DNA from: Phocaeicola massiliensis B84634 = Timone 84634 = DSM 17679 = JCM 13223
GTDB lineage: Bacteria > Bacteroidota > Bacteroidia > Bacteroidales > Bacteroidaceae
Length of the DNA stretch: 55,716 nt
Assembly: GCF_000382445.1 (NCBI RefSeq)
Contig: NZ_KB905472.1
Span: forward strand, 1 to 55,716
Direction: 5' to 3'
The notes under the pieces were generated by a model. The model was not told the origin of the DNA. It did no database searches and saw only the letters and a program-made list of their open reading frames with translations. This document shows positions 46,413 to 54,554 of this stretch, piece by piece. Numbering within the stretch: position 1 is the first letter of the stretch; each line of letters begins with the position of its first letter. The position numbers were made by a program, and so were the translations under genes.

Positions 46413-46570
46413 GGGAGTGTGTCAAAACTAAACCGGTCTATCCCATCGCCAGCTGTAGGGGCAGGGTTTGCCTGCCCGAAGACCCAAAGCAAACTGTTTC
46501 CGGGCGAGCGAACCTCGCCCCTACGAACTAAATGACAGCATTGTCCACGTTTTGACATACCCCCCCCCCC
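46413..46570. repeat. Nested REP-like palindromic element
   Basis: Outer arms GGGAGTGTGTCAAAAC (46413-46428) and GTTTTGAC-containing 46549-46564 enclose two short perfect hairpins. Hairpin 1 is GGGCAGG/CCTGCCC (46459-46477) and hairpin 2 is GGGCGAG/CTCGCCC (46502-46520). They lie in inverted orientation, bounded by GTAGGGGC (46455) and GCCCCTAC (to 46524). A run of eleven C (46560-46570) overlaps the outer right arm. This fills most of the 267-base gap between tsaE and the small membrane protein gene. Confidence 0.75.
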
Positions 46571-46597
46571 GACGAGATGATAATTATCTTTAGCTTT

Positions 46598-46620
46598 ATC
46601 TGCTTCCCGAAGGAGCTTTT
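46598..46620. terminator. UUCG-type hairpin next to the tsaE stop
   Basis: A short stem around a TTCG loop (46602-46616) is flanked by a six-T run on the plus strand. It is close to the tsaE end and could help terminate that operon, although the minus-strand T tract is weak. Confidence 0.35.
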
Positions 46621-47046
46621 TTATTCTGCTGTTTCAAAATGGATTTTGCGGCTTCCGTCTTCCAGCTCATCGATATAAACTTTCACGGCATCGCCCGGCA
46701 AAACGTCTTCTATCAACTCCGGCCATTCGATAAAGCAAAGCGCACCGCTGTAAAAATAATCTTCATACCCCATATCATATACTTCTTCCAGTTTCTTGAT
46801 ACGGTAAAAGTCAAAATGGTAAATCAGTTCGCCTGCCTCTTCCGAACGATATTCGTTGACGATGGCAAATGTAGGCGAGTTGATGACATCGGTTACTCCC
46901 AGTTCTTCACATACAGCTTTGATGAATGTCGTTTTACCGGCCCCCATCTTTCCATAGAAAGCGAAAACGGTGTTGTCTCCCATGGCTGCGATAAACTGTC
47001 GGGCAGCTTCGTGGATAGAGTCTAAAGAATTGATTTTGATTTCCAT
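46621..47046 (-). CDS. tsaE: tRNA threonylcarbamoyladenosine biosynthesis ATPase TsaE
   Basis: TsaE is the ATPase of the complex that makes t6A37 in ANN-decoding tRNAs. Starting at the ATG at 47046 gives 141 residues, a normal length. The longer frame to a TTG at 47121 would overlap the upstream permease gene and is rejected. The Walker A motif GKMGAGKTT is at residues 32-40, followed by [10 protein letters not shown], the YHFDFYRI strand and CFIEWPEL, all typical of TsaE. It is the last gene of the aroA operon, 29 bases after the permease. Confidence 0.95.
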   Translation of the reverse strand: MEIKINSLDSIHEAARQFIAAMGDNTVFAFYGKMGAGKTTFIKAVCEELGVTDVINSPTFAIVNEYRSEEAGELIYHFDFYRIKKLEEVYDMGYEDYFYSGALCFIEWPELIEDVLPGDAVKVYIDELEDGSRKIHFETAE

Positions 47047-47075
47047 ATGATTGTTTGTTTTAACTTCTTTATTAT

Positions 47076-47900
47076 TTATCGGGTATGTCTGCAAAGATAA
47101 ATGCTTTTCCCCACTTTGCAAAGTGCATACACCAGAATAGAGAAAAATATGATGGCGGCTCCTGAAGGAACTTGTAGTTTATAAGAAATGACCAGTCCTC
47201 CCAGGCAGCCGATGTATCCGATAGCGATGGAAAGCCAAATGATGCGCTTGAAACTGTGAGTGAACAGGTTGGCGGTCATCTGTGGCAACGTCAGCAGTGA
47301 GATGGCAAGGACAATGCCCACCATGCGCAGACAGGAGACGATGGTAAGTGCGATGAACATCATCAGCAGATACTCAAAGATGGCGACGGGAATGCGTTGC
47401 GAACGGGCAAACTCGCGGTCGAATGCTATATAGATAATAGGATTTAAGAAGAGGGTGAAAAATAGTATCAATAAGACCGAAAGGGTAGCCAGCATCCAGA
47501 TATCTGTCGGCGTGATGGTAAGGATATTACCAAAAAGAAAAGCCGAAAGGTCGGGGGTGAAACCCGGTGCAAGGAAACTGAAAATGATACCTACTGCCAT
47601 GCCGAATGTCCAGAAGACGGCAATGGCGGAATCTTCGCGCATATCTTTTCGCTTGCTCAGCCACTCTACTCCGAAAGCAGACAAAACGGAAAATACGGCA
47701 GCCGACAGAAGAGGGGAGATACCGGCATACAGCCCCAGCCCGATACCGCCGAAGGAGGCATGAGTGATGCCACCGCTGATGAACACCAGACGGCGTGTCA
47801 CAATGTAGGTACCTATGATGCCGCAGGCAATGCTGGCAAACAAACTTCCCAACAGGGCATGCCGGAAGAAAGTATAATGTAAAAGTTCTAATATATCCAT
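47076..47900 (-). CDS. ABC-3 family metal-ion transporter permease (ZnuB/MntB-like)
   Basis: This is the membrane channel subunit of a zinc- or manganese-type ABC importer, 274 residues with about eight or nine hydrophobic helices. The family marks are [22 protein letters not shown] near the N-terminus and [12 protein letters not shown] before the coupling helix, with [20 protein letters not shown] in the second half. Neither the ATPase nor the metal-binding protein is encoded here, so they must lie elsewhere. The metal cannot be named. It sits between a membrane-anchored hypothetical and tsaE in the aroA operon. Confidence 0.9.
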   Translation of the reverse strand: MDILELLHYTFFRHALLGSLFASIACGIIGTYIVTRRLVFISGGITHASFGGIGLGLYAGISPLLSAAVFSVLSAFGVEWLSKRKDMREDSAIAVFWTFGMAVGIIFSFLAPGFTPDLSAFLFGNILTITPTDIWMLATLSVLLILFFTLFLNPIIYIAFDREFARSQRIPVAIFEYLLMMFIALTIVSCLRMVGIVLAISLLTLPQMTANLFTHSFKRIIWLSIAIGYIGCLGGLVISYKLQVPSGAAIIFFSILVYALCKVGKSIYLCRHTR

Positions 47901-47952
47901 TTGGGTTTGTTTATTAACTTTTTCTGTCGGGGCGATTCTGTGGGGAAGGGGA

Positions 47953-48372
47953 TTATTTGAATCTCCGTTCTCCTACTATCAGGAACAGTTCGTCTTTCAA
48001 TTCGTCCGGCAATTCGATACCCCGAAGCTGTAAACTGCGGCTCCATCCCGCCACTTCGTCTTCCTTGCAGGTATACATCACCTCGCGAAACTCTTCAATT
48101 TCTTCTTCACTGTATCCGTCGGAAGAATGTCCGCGGAAGCGGTCTAATTCCTCGTCGTCATAATATTCTACCTTTTTGCTTACGGCGGCCAGCAGACTTT
48201 CTTTTTCGCATATTTCATGTTGTCCGCAACATTCGGCATCCGCTTCCACTATTTCGGGCGCAGCCTGCAGTTCACCGCTTTCTATCTTCTTTTGAATCTT
48301 TTTGTTTCGTGCATAGCCTACTGCCATGGCAATGGCGGTCAGGACGATTAATCCGATAATGAGTATCCACAT
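47953..48372 (-). CDS. Membrane-anchored cytoplasmic protein of unknown function
   Basis: A 139-residue protein with one N-terminal membrane helix (residues 2-20), a basic stop (YARNKKIQKK), a cysteine cluster (ECCGQHEICEKE, about residues 46-57), then an acidic soluble part ending in a basic segment. The Cys-Cys-Gly-x-His-x3-Cys pattern could bind a metal, which would fit the metal permease downstream, but this is a guess. A strong Shine-Dalgarno AAGGAGGT lies 7-14 bases before the ATG, inside the last codons of aroA, which is unusually strong for Bacteroides. I do not recognise a family. Confidence 0.7.
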   Translation of the reverse strand: MWILIIGLIVLTAIAMAVGYARNKKIQKKIESGELQAAPEIVEADAECCGQHEICEKESLLAAVSKKVEYYDDEELDRFRGHSSDGYSEEEIEEFREVMYTCKEDEVAGWSRSLQLRGIELPDELKDELFLIVGERRFK

Positions 48373-48376
48373 GTTT

Positions 48377-49606
48377 TTATACCTCCTTTATTATGAAACC
48401 TGCTTGTCTCAAATCTTCCCAATAGCGGGGATAGGATTTGGAGACTACTTGAGGATTGTTTATTAATATTTCGGGTAATGCCAGACAGGTAGGGGCAAAT
48501 GCCATTGCCATGCGATGGTCTTCATACGTGTCGATGGCAGGATGTTCTTCGGTCGTGCATCTTTCTCCTTCCCATGAGAGAACAGAGCCGTCAGTTTCAT
48601 GGAGTATATACCCCAGTTTCTTCATTTCCGTTATCAGTGCAGCCATGCGGTCTGTTTCTTTGATTTTCAAACTTTGCAGGCCGGAGAAGCGGAAAGGGAT
48701 ATTTAGTAACGCACAAGTCACAACAAATGTTTGTGCCAGGTCGGGTTGGTTGATAAAGTCGTAATCCAGTCTTTCCACACTTTTGCCATTCTTTTTCAAA
48801 ATGACGGTTTTGTCTTTGTATATGGTTTCTACTCCCAGTGAGCGGAATATTCCGGCTACTTGGCTGTCACCCTGATAGCTGTCCTTGAAAAGTCCGGGCA
48901 GCGTGACTTCCGCTTCTTTCGACAAGGCTACTATCTGATACCAGTAAGATGCGGCACTCCAGTCACTTTCCACATAGAAAGGAGTGGAATGGTAGGCTTG
49001 CGGCTCTACCTTGAGCCGGTGGTCGTCTGTCCATTCCGCACGGACACCGAAATCGTTCATCAGTTGCAAAGTCAGGTTGATGTAGGGGCGTGAGATGATA
49101 TCGCCTGTCAACCGGATGGTCAGTCCGTTTGTCAAAACGGGGGCTATCATTAATAAAGCGGAAATATATTGGGAACTTACGTTGCCGGGCAGACTGATAG
49201 TGTCTTTTCTTAATTCCCGCCCTGTGATGCGTAATGGGGGGAAGCCGTCATTGGCTACATATTCTATATCTGCACCCAATTCGCGTAAAGCGTTGACCAG
49301 CACTTGTATCGGACGTTGCTGCATACGCTCCGTTCCGGTGATGATTCGTGTGCCGGGTGTCACCGATAAATAGGCAGTGAGAAAGCGCATGGCTGTTCCG
49401 GCAGCCATAATGTCGATGGTTTCTTTGTCATCGTTCAAAGCGCGTATCATTACCCGGGTATCATCGCAGTCCGATAAGTTTTCGGGATGGTGTGTTCCGT
49501 TGCCTAATGCATTGATGATAAGTGCACGGTTACTGATACTCTTGGAAGAGGGTAATTGGATAGTTGTATGTATCTTAGCGGGTGCCGTTACTTTTATTTG
49601 CATCAT
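48377..49606 (-). CDS. aroA: 3-phosphoshikimate 1-carboxyvinyltransferase (EPSP synthase)
   Basis: AroA joins phosphoenolpyruvate to shikimate-3-phosphate in aromatic amino-acid synthesis. The 409-residue protein is slightly shorter than E. coli AroA. Motifs: PSSKSISNRALI near the N-terminus, AAGTAMRFLTAYL, LPGNVSSQYISALL and the C-terminal TYEDHRMAMAFA, all with the expected Lys, Ser and Arg contacts. It is the first gene of an operon with the membrane-anchored hypothetical, a metal permease and tsaE. The start at 49606 follows a TAnnTTTG promoter; an ATG one codon later is also possible. Confidence 0.96.
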   Translation of the reverse strand: MMQIKVTAPAKIHTTIQLPSSKSISNRALIINALGNGTHHPENLSDCDDTRVMIRALNDDKETIDIMAAGTAMRFLTAYLSVTPGTRIITGTERMQQRPIQVLVNALRELGADIEYVANDGFPPLRITGRELRKDTISLPGNVSSQYISALLMIAPVLTNGLTIRLTGDIISRPYINLTLQLMNDFGVRAEWTDDHRLKVEPQAYHSTPFYVESDWSAASYWYQIVALSKEAEVTLPGLFKDSYQGDSQVAGIFRSLGVETIYKDKTVILKKNGKSVERLDYDFINQPDLAQTFVVTCALLNIPFRFSGLQSLKIKETDRMAALITEMKKLGYILHETDGSVLSWEGERCTTEEHPAIDTYEDHRMAMAFAPTCLALPEILINNPQVVSKSYPRYWEDLRQAGFIIKEV

Positions 49607-49636
49607 ACCTTATATATAATAATGTGTATCGGAGTG

Positions 49637-49644
49637 CAAAGTTA
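49637..49644 (-). promoter_or_regulatory. Bacteroides -7 element for the aroA operon
   Basis: TAACTTTG on the minus strand matches TAnnTTTG and lies 30 bases before the aroA ATG. Confidence 0.6.
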
Positions 49645-49727
49645 GGAATATTATCTTAATACTTGATACGTTGGAGGATAAAAAGAATGTTCTTTTAAGG
49701 AGAAGGGGAACCGGAGCGGGATGGAGC

Positions 49728-49756
49728 AAGAAAATCGGGCGGAAAGATTCCGCCCG
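49728..49756 (-). terminator. Terminator of the gpmA-fbaB operon
   Basis: A 9-bp perfect stem (CGGGCGGAA and TTCCGCCCG, arms 49736-49744 and 49748-49756) has a 3-base loop and is followed on the minus strand by ATTTTCTT. Confidence 0.75.
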
Positions 49757-49806
49757 TCAGTATAATGCTTTTCACAAAGCTCCCATGCTGATAATTTATA
49801 GTAAAG

Positions 49807-50859
49807 TTAAGCTATAGTAATGCCGGTATCCAGGTAAACATCCTGAATGGTGTGAAGCAGTTCTACTCCTTCATTCATTGGTTTCTGGAACGCTTTGCGA
49901 CCGCTGATAAGTCCCATGCCTCCGGCGCGTTTGTTCACAATGGCCGTGATGACCGCATCTTTCAGGTCGGAACTTCCATGTGATTCTCCACCGGAGTTAA
50001 TCAGCCCTACACGTCCCATATATCCGTTGGCTACCTGATAACGGCAGAGGTCGATGGGATGTTCGGAAGTCAGTTCTGTATAAACTTTATCGCTGGTTTT
50101 GCCGAACTTGATAGCTGTGAATCCGCCATTGTTGACCGGAAGTTTCTGCTTGACAATGTCCGCTTTGATGGTGACTCCCAAGTGGTTGGCCTGCCCTGTG
50201 AGGTCGGCTGCCGCATGATAGTCCACACCGTCTTTCTTAAAGTCATTATTGCGGAGATAACACCATAAAATGGTGGCCATACCCAGTTTGTGTGCATATT
50301 CGAATGCTTCGGCTATTTCGACCAACTGGCGGCGGCTTTGTTCAGATCCGAAATAAATAGTGGCGCCTACAGCTACCGCTCCCATATTCCATGCTTCCTT
50401 GACCGTACCGAACATCACTTGGTCGTAGGACGTGGGATAGGTCAGCAGTTCATTGTGGTTCAGTTTGACGATAAACGGAATTTTATGGGCGTATTTGCGA
50501 GCTACCGCGCCCAAAACTCCGAAAGTGGAGGCAACTCCGTTGCATCCGCCTTCAATGGCCAGTTTGACGATATTCTCAGGATCGAAATAAAGAGGATTCG
50601 GAGCGAATGAAGCTCCGGCAGAATGTTCGATACCCTGGTCTACAGGGAGGATGGAAACATATCCGGTGTTGGCCAGTCGTCCGTGTCCCAATAAAGTTTG
50701 CAGGCTGTTCAGCGTGCGGATATTTCTGTCCGAATTAATCCACACCTTGTCGATGGTATCGGCCGAAGGCACATGGATGAGTGACTTATCTATTGTTTTA
50801 CAAGTATGGCCCAGGTAATATTCGGCCCGGTTGCCAAGTAAATCTATTATTTTATTCAT
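49807..50859 (-). CDS. fbaB: Fructose-bisphosphate aldolase, class I (FbaB/DhnA type)
   Basis: This is the Schiff-base aldolase of glycolysis and gluconeogenesis that splits fructose-1,6-bisphosphate. The 350-residue chain matches the archaeal-type/FbaB class I family: [13 protein letters not shown] near residue 70, the [13 protein letters not shown] strand with its Lys, and [10 protein letters not shown], where a Lys is a candidate Schiff-base residue. A phosphate-binding [11 protein letters not shown] and [14 protein letters not shown] lie near the end. It follows gpmA by 24 bases, forming a glycolytic pair, and ends at a clear terminator. Confidence 0.93.
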   Translation of the reverse strand: MNKIIDLLGNRAEYYLGHTCKTIDKSLIHVPSADTIDKVWINSDRNIRTLNSLQTLLGHGRLANTGYVSILPVDQGIEHSAGASFAPNPLYFDPENIVKLAIEGGCNGVASTFGVLGAVARKYAHKIPFIVKLNHNELLTYPTSYDQVMFGTVKEAWNMGAVAVGATIYFGSEQSRRQLVEIAEAFEYAHKLGMATILWCYLRNNDFKKDGVDYHAAADLTGQANHLGVTIKADIVKQKLPVNNGGFTAIKFGKTSDKVYTELTSEHPIDLCRYQVANGYMGRVGLINSGGESHGSSDLKDAVITAIVNKRAGGMGLISGRKAFQKPMNEGVELLHTIQDVYLDTGITIA

Positions 50860-50883
50860 AAAGTAATTGTTGTTAAAGTTTGG

Positions 50884-51630
50884 TTATTTCTTTTTTCCCT
50901 GATTGGCCACTGCTTCCATTAGCTTCTTTATCTCTTCCGGATCTCCCAGAAAATAGTCATTCTTCAGATTCAATTTATCATCAAATTCAAAGACATAAGG
51001 AACGGCAGTCGGGAGGTTGAGGTGTACAATCTCTTCATCGGGAATGTTTTTCAGATATTTAATGATACCTCTCAGGCTGTTGCCGTGAGCCACCACCAAC
51101 AGTTCGTCTTCCGTTGTCAGAGTGGGGAAGATAATACACTTCCAATAAGGCAGAATGCGTTCGATGGTATCTTTCAAAGACTCGGTGCGGGGCAAGTCGC
51201 AGTCGGGAACCTTCTTGTAGCGGGGCTCGCGGATAGGATTGCGCGAATCGCTTTCTTCCAATGCATGCGGTGCCACATCAAAACTGCGGCGCCATATCAG
51301 GACTTGTTCTTCTCCGTATTTAGAAGCTGTCTCACTCTTATTCAAACCCTGCAGCGAGCCATAATGCTTTTCGTTCAGGCGCCAGCTTTTTTCTATGGGA
51401 ATCCAATCCAAGTCCATTTTGTCGAGCACACAGTTGAGTGTCTTGACAGCCCTTTTCAGGAAAGACGTATACGCCTTGTCAAAGTGGAATCCCTCTTCCT
51501 TCATCAGTTCGCCGGCTTTGTGGGCATCGGCTATTCCTTTCTCCGTCAAGTCCACATCCGTCCAGCCGGTGAATCGGTTTTCTTTATTCCATGTACTTTC
51601 TCCGTGCCGGAGTAATACTATTCTTTTCAT
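50884..51630 (-). CDS. gpmA: 2,3-bisphosphoglycerate-dependent phosphoglycerate mutase
   Basis: GpmA interconverts 3- and 2-phosphoglycerate through a phospho-histidine. The 248-residue protein has the catalytic LLRHGES (His9), the [10 protein letters not shown] segment, the mutase-specific [14 protein letters not shown] insert that separates it from the phosphatases, and the second catalytic His in [10 protein letters not shown]. The start at 51630 has a good Shine-Dalgarno (AAAGGAG, about 10 bases upstream). It heads the operon with fbaB. Confidence 0.97.
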   Translation of the reverse strand: MKRIVLLRHGESTWNKENRFTGWTDVDLTEKGIADAHKAGELMKEEGFHFDKAYTSFLKRAVKTLNCVLDKMDLDWIPIEKSWRLNEKHYGSLQGLNKSETASKYGEEQVLIWRRSFDVAPHALEESDSRNPIREPRYKKVPDCDLPRTESLKDTIERILPYWKCIIFPTLTTEDELLVVAHGNSLRGIIKYLKNIPDEEIVHLNLPTAVPYVFEFDDKLNLKNDYFLGDPEEIKKLMEAVANQGKKK

Positions 51631-51678
51631 ATTCGGTTCTCCTTTCTTGCTACCTTAAAATCGTATGGCTGATATCGG

Positions 51679-51686
51679 CAAAGTTA
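51679..51686 (-). promoter_or_regulatory. Bacteroides -7 element for gpmA-fbaB
   Basis: TAACTTTG on the minus strand matches TAnnTTTG. A TTG about 21 bases upstream (51708-51710) is a fair -33 element and lies inside the dyad at 51701-51724. Confidence 0.6.
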
Positions 51687-51700
51687 CTTGCCATTATTTT

Positions 51701-51724
51701 CATAATCAATACCTACTGATTATG
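51701..51724. repeat. 8-bp inverted repeat between dinB and gpmA
   Basis: CATAATCA and TGATTATG are separated by 8 bases. The dyad covers the -33 region of the gpmA promoter and lies 28 bases past the dinB stop. No T tract follows on the minus strand, so an operator is as likely as a terminator. Confidence 0.5.
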
Positions 51725-51752
51725 AATTTAACAATGGCGGAGAACGATTTGT

Positions 51753-52850
51753 TTACTCCCGGTCACTAAATTCAAAGGAGAGTTGCTCCCATCTTTCCTT
51801 TTCCACCGTCCCTTCTCTCTCTTCCTTGGGGTTGGATACGGACAGACCGATGAGGCGGATGGGATGATTGGAATAGTCTACTTCTTTCAACAGTTGTTTG
51901 GCGAGCGGCAGTATCTTGTCGAGGGTATGCAGTTCATGCGGTCGGGTGATGCTGCGCGTGATTTGGCTGAAGTCGTGGAATTTGATTTTCAGCGTCAGTG
52001 TATTGCCGGCAAAGTCGTTGCGCTTGAGACGTTCCACCAGTTCGGTGGTCACATGGTAAAGTTCAATGATGGCAGACGAAGGGATGGAAATATCTTTTTC
52101 CAATGTATGTTCACACCCCACGGATTTTCGGATGCGTACAGCTTCTACGGGGCGCAGGTCTATTCCCCGGGCAAAGTCGTAATAAAGTTGTCCGGCTTTA
52201 CCGAATTGGCGTGTCAGCATTTCAAGGGTACAGGTCTGTAATTCCCTGCCGCTATGTATGCCGATGGAATGCATCCTTCGGGCGGTGACAGGCCCTACTC
52301 CCCAAAAAGATTCGATGGGCAGCCGGGAGATGAATTCCAAAGCCTGGTCGGGGTGGATGGTGCACAGTCCGTCGGGCTTGCGATAGTCGGAAGCCACTTT
52401 AGCCAGGAATTTATTGTATGACACACCTGCCGAAGCTATCAGTCCCAATTCTTCGCGTATTTGCTTCTTTATTTCTTTGGCAATGTCGACCGCCAAAGGG
52501 ATGTCGGTCTTGTTTTCCGTCACATCCAGAAAAGCTTCATCCAGCGAAAGAGGCTCGATGATATCGGTATAGGTGTGGAAGATTTCGTGTATCCGACGCG
52601 ATACTTCTTTATATACATCCATTCTGCCGTGCACGAATATCAATTGCGGACACAGTCTTTTTGCCTTTTGGGACGACATGGCCGAACGCACTCCATAGCG
52701 GCGTGCCTCGTAACTGGCGGCAGCCACTACGCCCCGTTCTTCCGCATGGCCCACAGCCAACGGCTTCCCCCGTAGTTCCGGATTGTCTCTCTGTTCGACG
52801 GAAGCATAAAAGGCATCCATATCGATATGTATGATCTTACGTTCGGACAT
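51753..52850 (-). CDS. dinB: DNA polymerase IV (Y-family translesion polymerase)
   Basis: DinB copies past damaged bases at low fidelity. The 365-residue protein has the palm motif HIDMDAFYASVEQ (Asp10 as the first metal ligand), SYEARRYGVRSAMS, the catalytic SLDEAFLDVT with the Asp-Glu pair, the helix-hairpin-helix FWGVGPVTARRMHSIGI and the little-finger domain. It is full length. It has its own TAnnTTTG promoter. No LexA-type operator was recognised around it. Confidence 0.96.
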   Translation of the reverse strand: MSERKIIHIDMDAFYASVEQRDNPELRGKPLAVGHAEERGVVAAASYEARRYGVRSAMSSQKAKRLCPQLIFVHGRMDVYKEVSRRIHEIFHTYTDIIEPLSLDEAFLDVTENKTDIPLAVDIAKEIKKQIREELGLIASAGVSYNKFLAKVASDYRKPDGLCTIHPDQALEFISRLPIESFWGVGPVTARRMHSIGIHSGRELQTCTLEMLTRQFGKAGQLYYDFARGIDLRPVEAVRIRKSVGCEHTLEKDISIPSSAIIELYHVTTELVERLKRNDFAGNTLTLKIKFHDFSQITRSITRPHELHTLDKILPLAKQLLKEVDYSNHPIRLIGLSVSNPKEEREGTVEKERWEQLSFEFSDRE

Positions 52851-52867
52851 ATTTTGACTTTGCGTGG

Positions 52868-52875
52868 CAAAGGTA
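52868..52875 (-). promoter_or_regulatory. Bacteroides -7 element for dinB
   Basis: TACCTTTG on the minus strand matches TAnnTTTG and lies 17 bases before the dinB ATG. Confidence 0.6.
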
Positions 52876-52987
52876 GAAAAATATATCTGTAATTTAAGGG
52901 AAAGACACGGAAGAACTACTGTTTTAATAGTGCTTCTTCTTTATGATATTGTGTATTCGGCAACGTACATTTACCGGATTTTCTCCA

Positions 52988-54475
52988 TCATTTATAAATG
53001 ACATTGAATTCGTAAATGGATGGCGGTGCAGATGCTTTCAATATGTTCAGGCGTATTTGTGAAGTGCGGTAACTGTAAGGGAAATGAATGACCTTACAGT
53101 CGCCCATGGGCACATCCGAACGGTAAATAGTTTCCCACTCCCCGTCTTTCCATATTTCTATCTGATAGTCCTTGATGCGGTTCGTTCTGTAGTTGGAGAA
53201 ACCGTCCGCTCCGTTTTTGACGTCGCAATATTCAAAGATGCTGATTTTATTGAAAGGCTCTTTTTCGTCCAGCGTCAGGCTCAATGTCGCTACCGTGTCA
53301 GCGGCTGCCCATCGGGTTTGCATACCTCCGTCTGTGGCAAACTGTGCACCATATTTGTCCTCGTCATTGCCATAGGTGGAAGAGGCAGTTACGTTGCTGT
53401 TCAGTGAAATAAACTTTCCGTTGCGCGGTAAAGGCTTCCCTTTTTTAATACCTAACCGTTTGTTTAGTCCGATAATGGTGTTGGCTTCATGTTCGCGTAT
53501 GCGTCCGGTTTGGTCGGGCGGAATGTTTACCACCAGTGTATTGTCATTGTCGGTACACCAATAAAACAGTTCTTCCAGTTCATCCAAATCGCGGACAGGC
53601 ATAATGGATGACTTTTGGAACCAGTTCCATGCTTTGCTCAGGCAAAGGGTATGTTCAAAAGGCAGATAATAAGATTTGCCTTGATGCAAATATTGCTTTT
53701 TATCGGCTTTGTGGGCAATTTTAGGGTCCCATAAACGGAAATCGCTTGGAAAGTATTGGAACGTGTATTTATTGTCCACAATCATGGAGTCGGGGAGTGC
53801 GAATTTGCGTTCTCCTTCTTTCAGGACAATGGTGTGATTGACTCCTACGGCACATGTGGGTTGCAATTTCTTGATATGTGAGTAAATGCGGGGCAATTGC
53901 CACTCTTCCGGTTTCTTGTCCCATCCTCCGTCGAACCATATTTCCTGCACCGGTCCGTAATGGGTCAGCAGTTCGGTCAGTTGATTCTGCATATAGTCAA
54001 TGTATTTGCCAAAATCTTTCCCTTTGTATAAGGGTTCGTGGCGGTCCCACAATGAATAATAGATGGCAAATTGCAGACCGTATTTTTTGCAGGCTTTGGA
54101 TACTTCACCCACCACATCTGTCTTGACGGGTGAGGAAGCCACATCGTAGTCGGTATATTTGCTGTCCCACAGGCAGAACCCGTCGTGATGCTTGGTGATG
54201 AGCAGAACATAGCGGAAACCGGCATCTCTGGCCACCCGTACCCATTGGTCGCAGTCCAACCGGGTCGGGTTGTAGGCGCTGACGGGGACAGTGCCGTCCG
54301 ACCATTCGTCTCCCGAAAACGTGTTCACTCCAAAATGTATAAACATTCCGTATCCACGTTTCAGCATGGCTTTTTGAGTCTCATTCGGAGTATCCGAAGG
54401 GGTGATTTCCTGAGCGTATGTACACACTGTTGCAAATAGCAGTGTGAAAAAGAAGATAAACTTGTGTGCTTTCAT
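52988..54475 (-). CDS. Secreted alpha-L-fucosidase (GH29) with C-terminal CBM32-like domain
   Basis: This enzyme removes terminal alpha-linked L-fucose, probably from host mucin-type or milk glycans. The 495-residue protein has a signal peptide cleaved after TYAQ, a GH29 catalytic barrel (about 30-345) with GMFIHFGVNTF, the HHDGF substrate motif at 96-100 and the likely nucleophile Asp182 in EIWFDGGW. It ends in an F5/8-type (CBM32-like) beta-sandwich (about 355-495, TRWAAADTVATLSLTLDE). Members with CBM32 often prefer alpha-1,3/1,4-linked fucose, but the linkage cannot be read here. It is an orphan CAZyme with no SusC/SusD beside it and its own TAnnTTTG promoter. Confidence 0.93.
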   Translation of the reverse strand: MKAHKFIFFFTLLFATVCTYAQEITPSDTPNETQKAMLKRGYGMFIHFGVNTFSGDEWSDGTVPVSAYNPTRLDCDQWVRVARDAGFRYVLLITKHHDGFCLWDSKYTDYDVASSPVKTDVVGEVSKACKKYGLQFAIYYSLWDRHEPLYKGKDFGKYIDYMQNQLTELLTHYGPVQEIWFDGGWDKKPEEWQLPRIYSHIKKLQPTCAVGVNHTIVLKEGERKFALPDSMIVDNKYTFQYFPSDFRLWDPKIAHKADKKQYLHQGKSYYLPFEHTLCLSKAWNWFQKSSIMPVRDLDELEELFYWCTDNDNTLVVNIPPDQTGRIREHEANTIIGLNKRLGIKKGKPLPRNGKFISLNSNVTASSTYGNDEDKYGAQFATDGGMQTRWAAADTVATLSLTLDEKEPFNKISIFEYCDVKNGADGFSNYRTNRIKDYQIEIWKDGEWETIYRSDVPMGDCKVIHFPYSYRTSQIRLNILKASAPPSIYEFNVIYK

Positions 54476-54506
54476 GTAACTAAATATTCTATTTTGTTTT
54501 GTTTCC

Positions 54507-54514
54507 CAAAAGTA
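54507..54514 (-). promoter_or_regulatory. Bacteroides -7 element for the GH29 gene
   Basis: TACTTTTG on the minus strand matches TAnnTTTG and lies 31 bases before the ATG at 54475. Confidence 0.55.
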
Positions 54515-54554
54515 TATCTTTCTTGCTAAATAGGCTAATATATAATAAGAAAAA

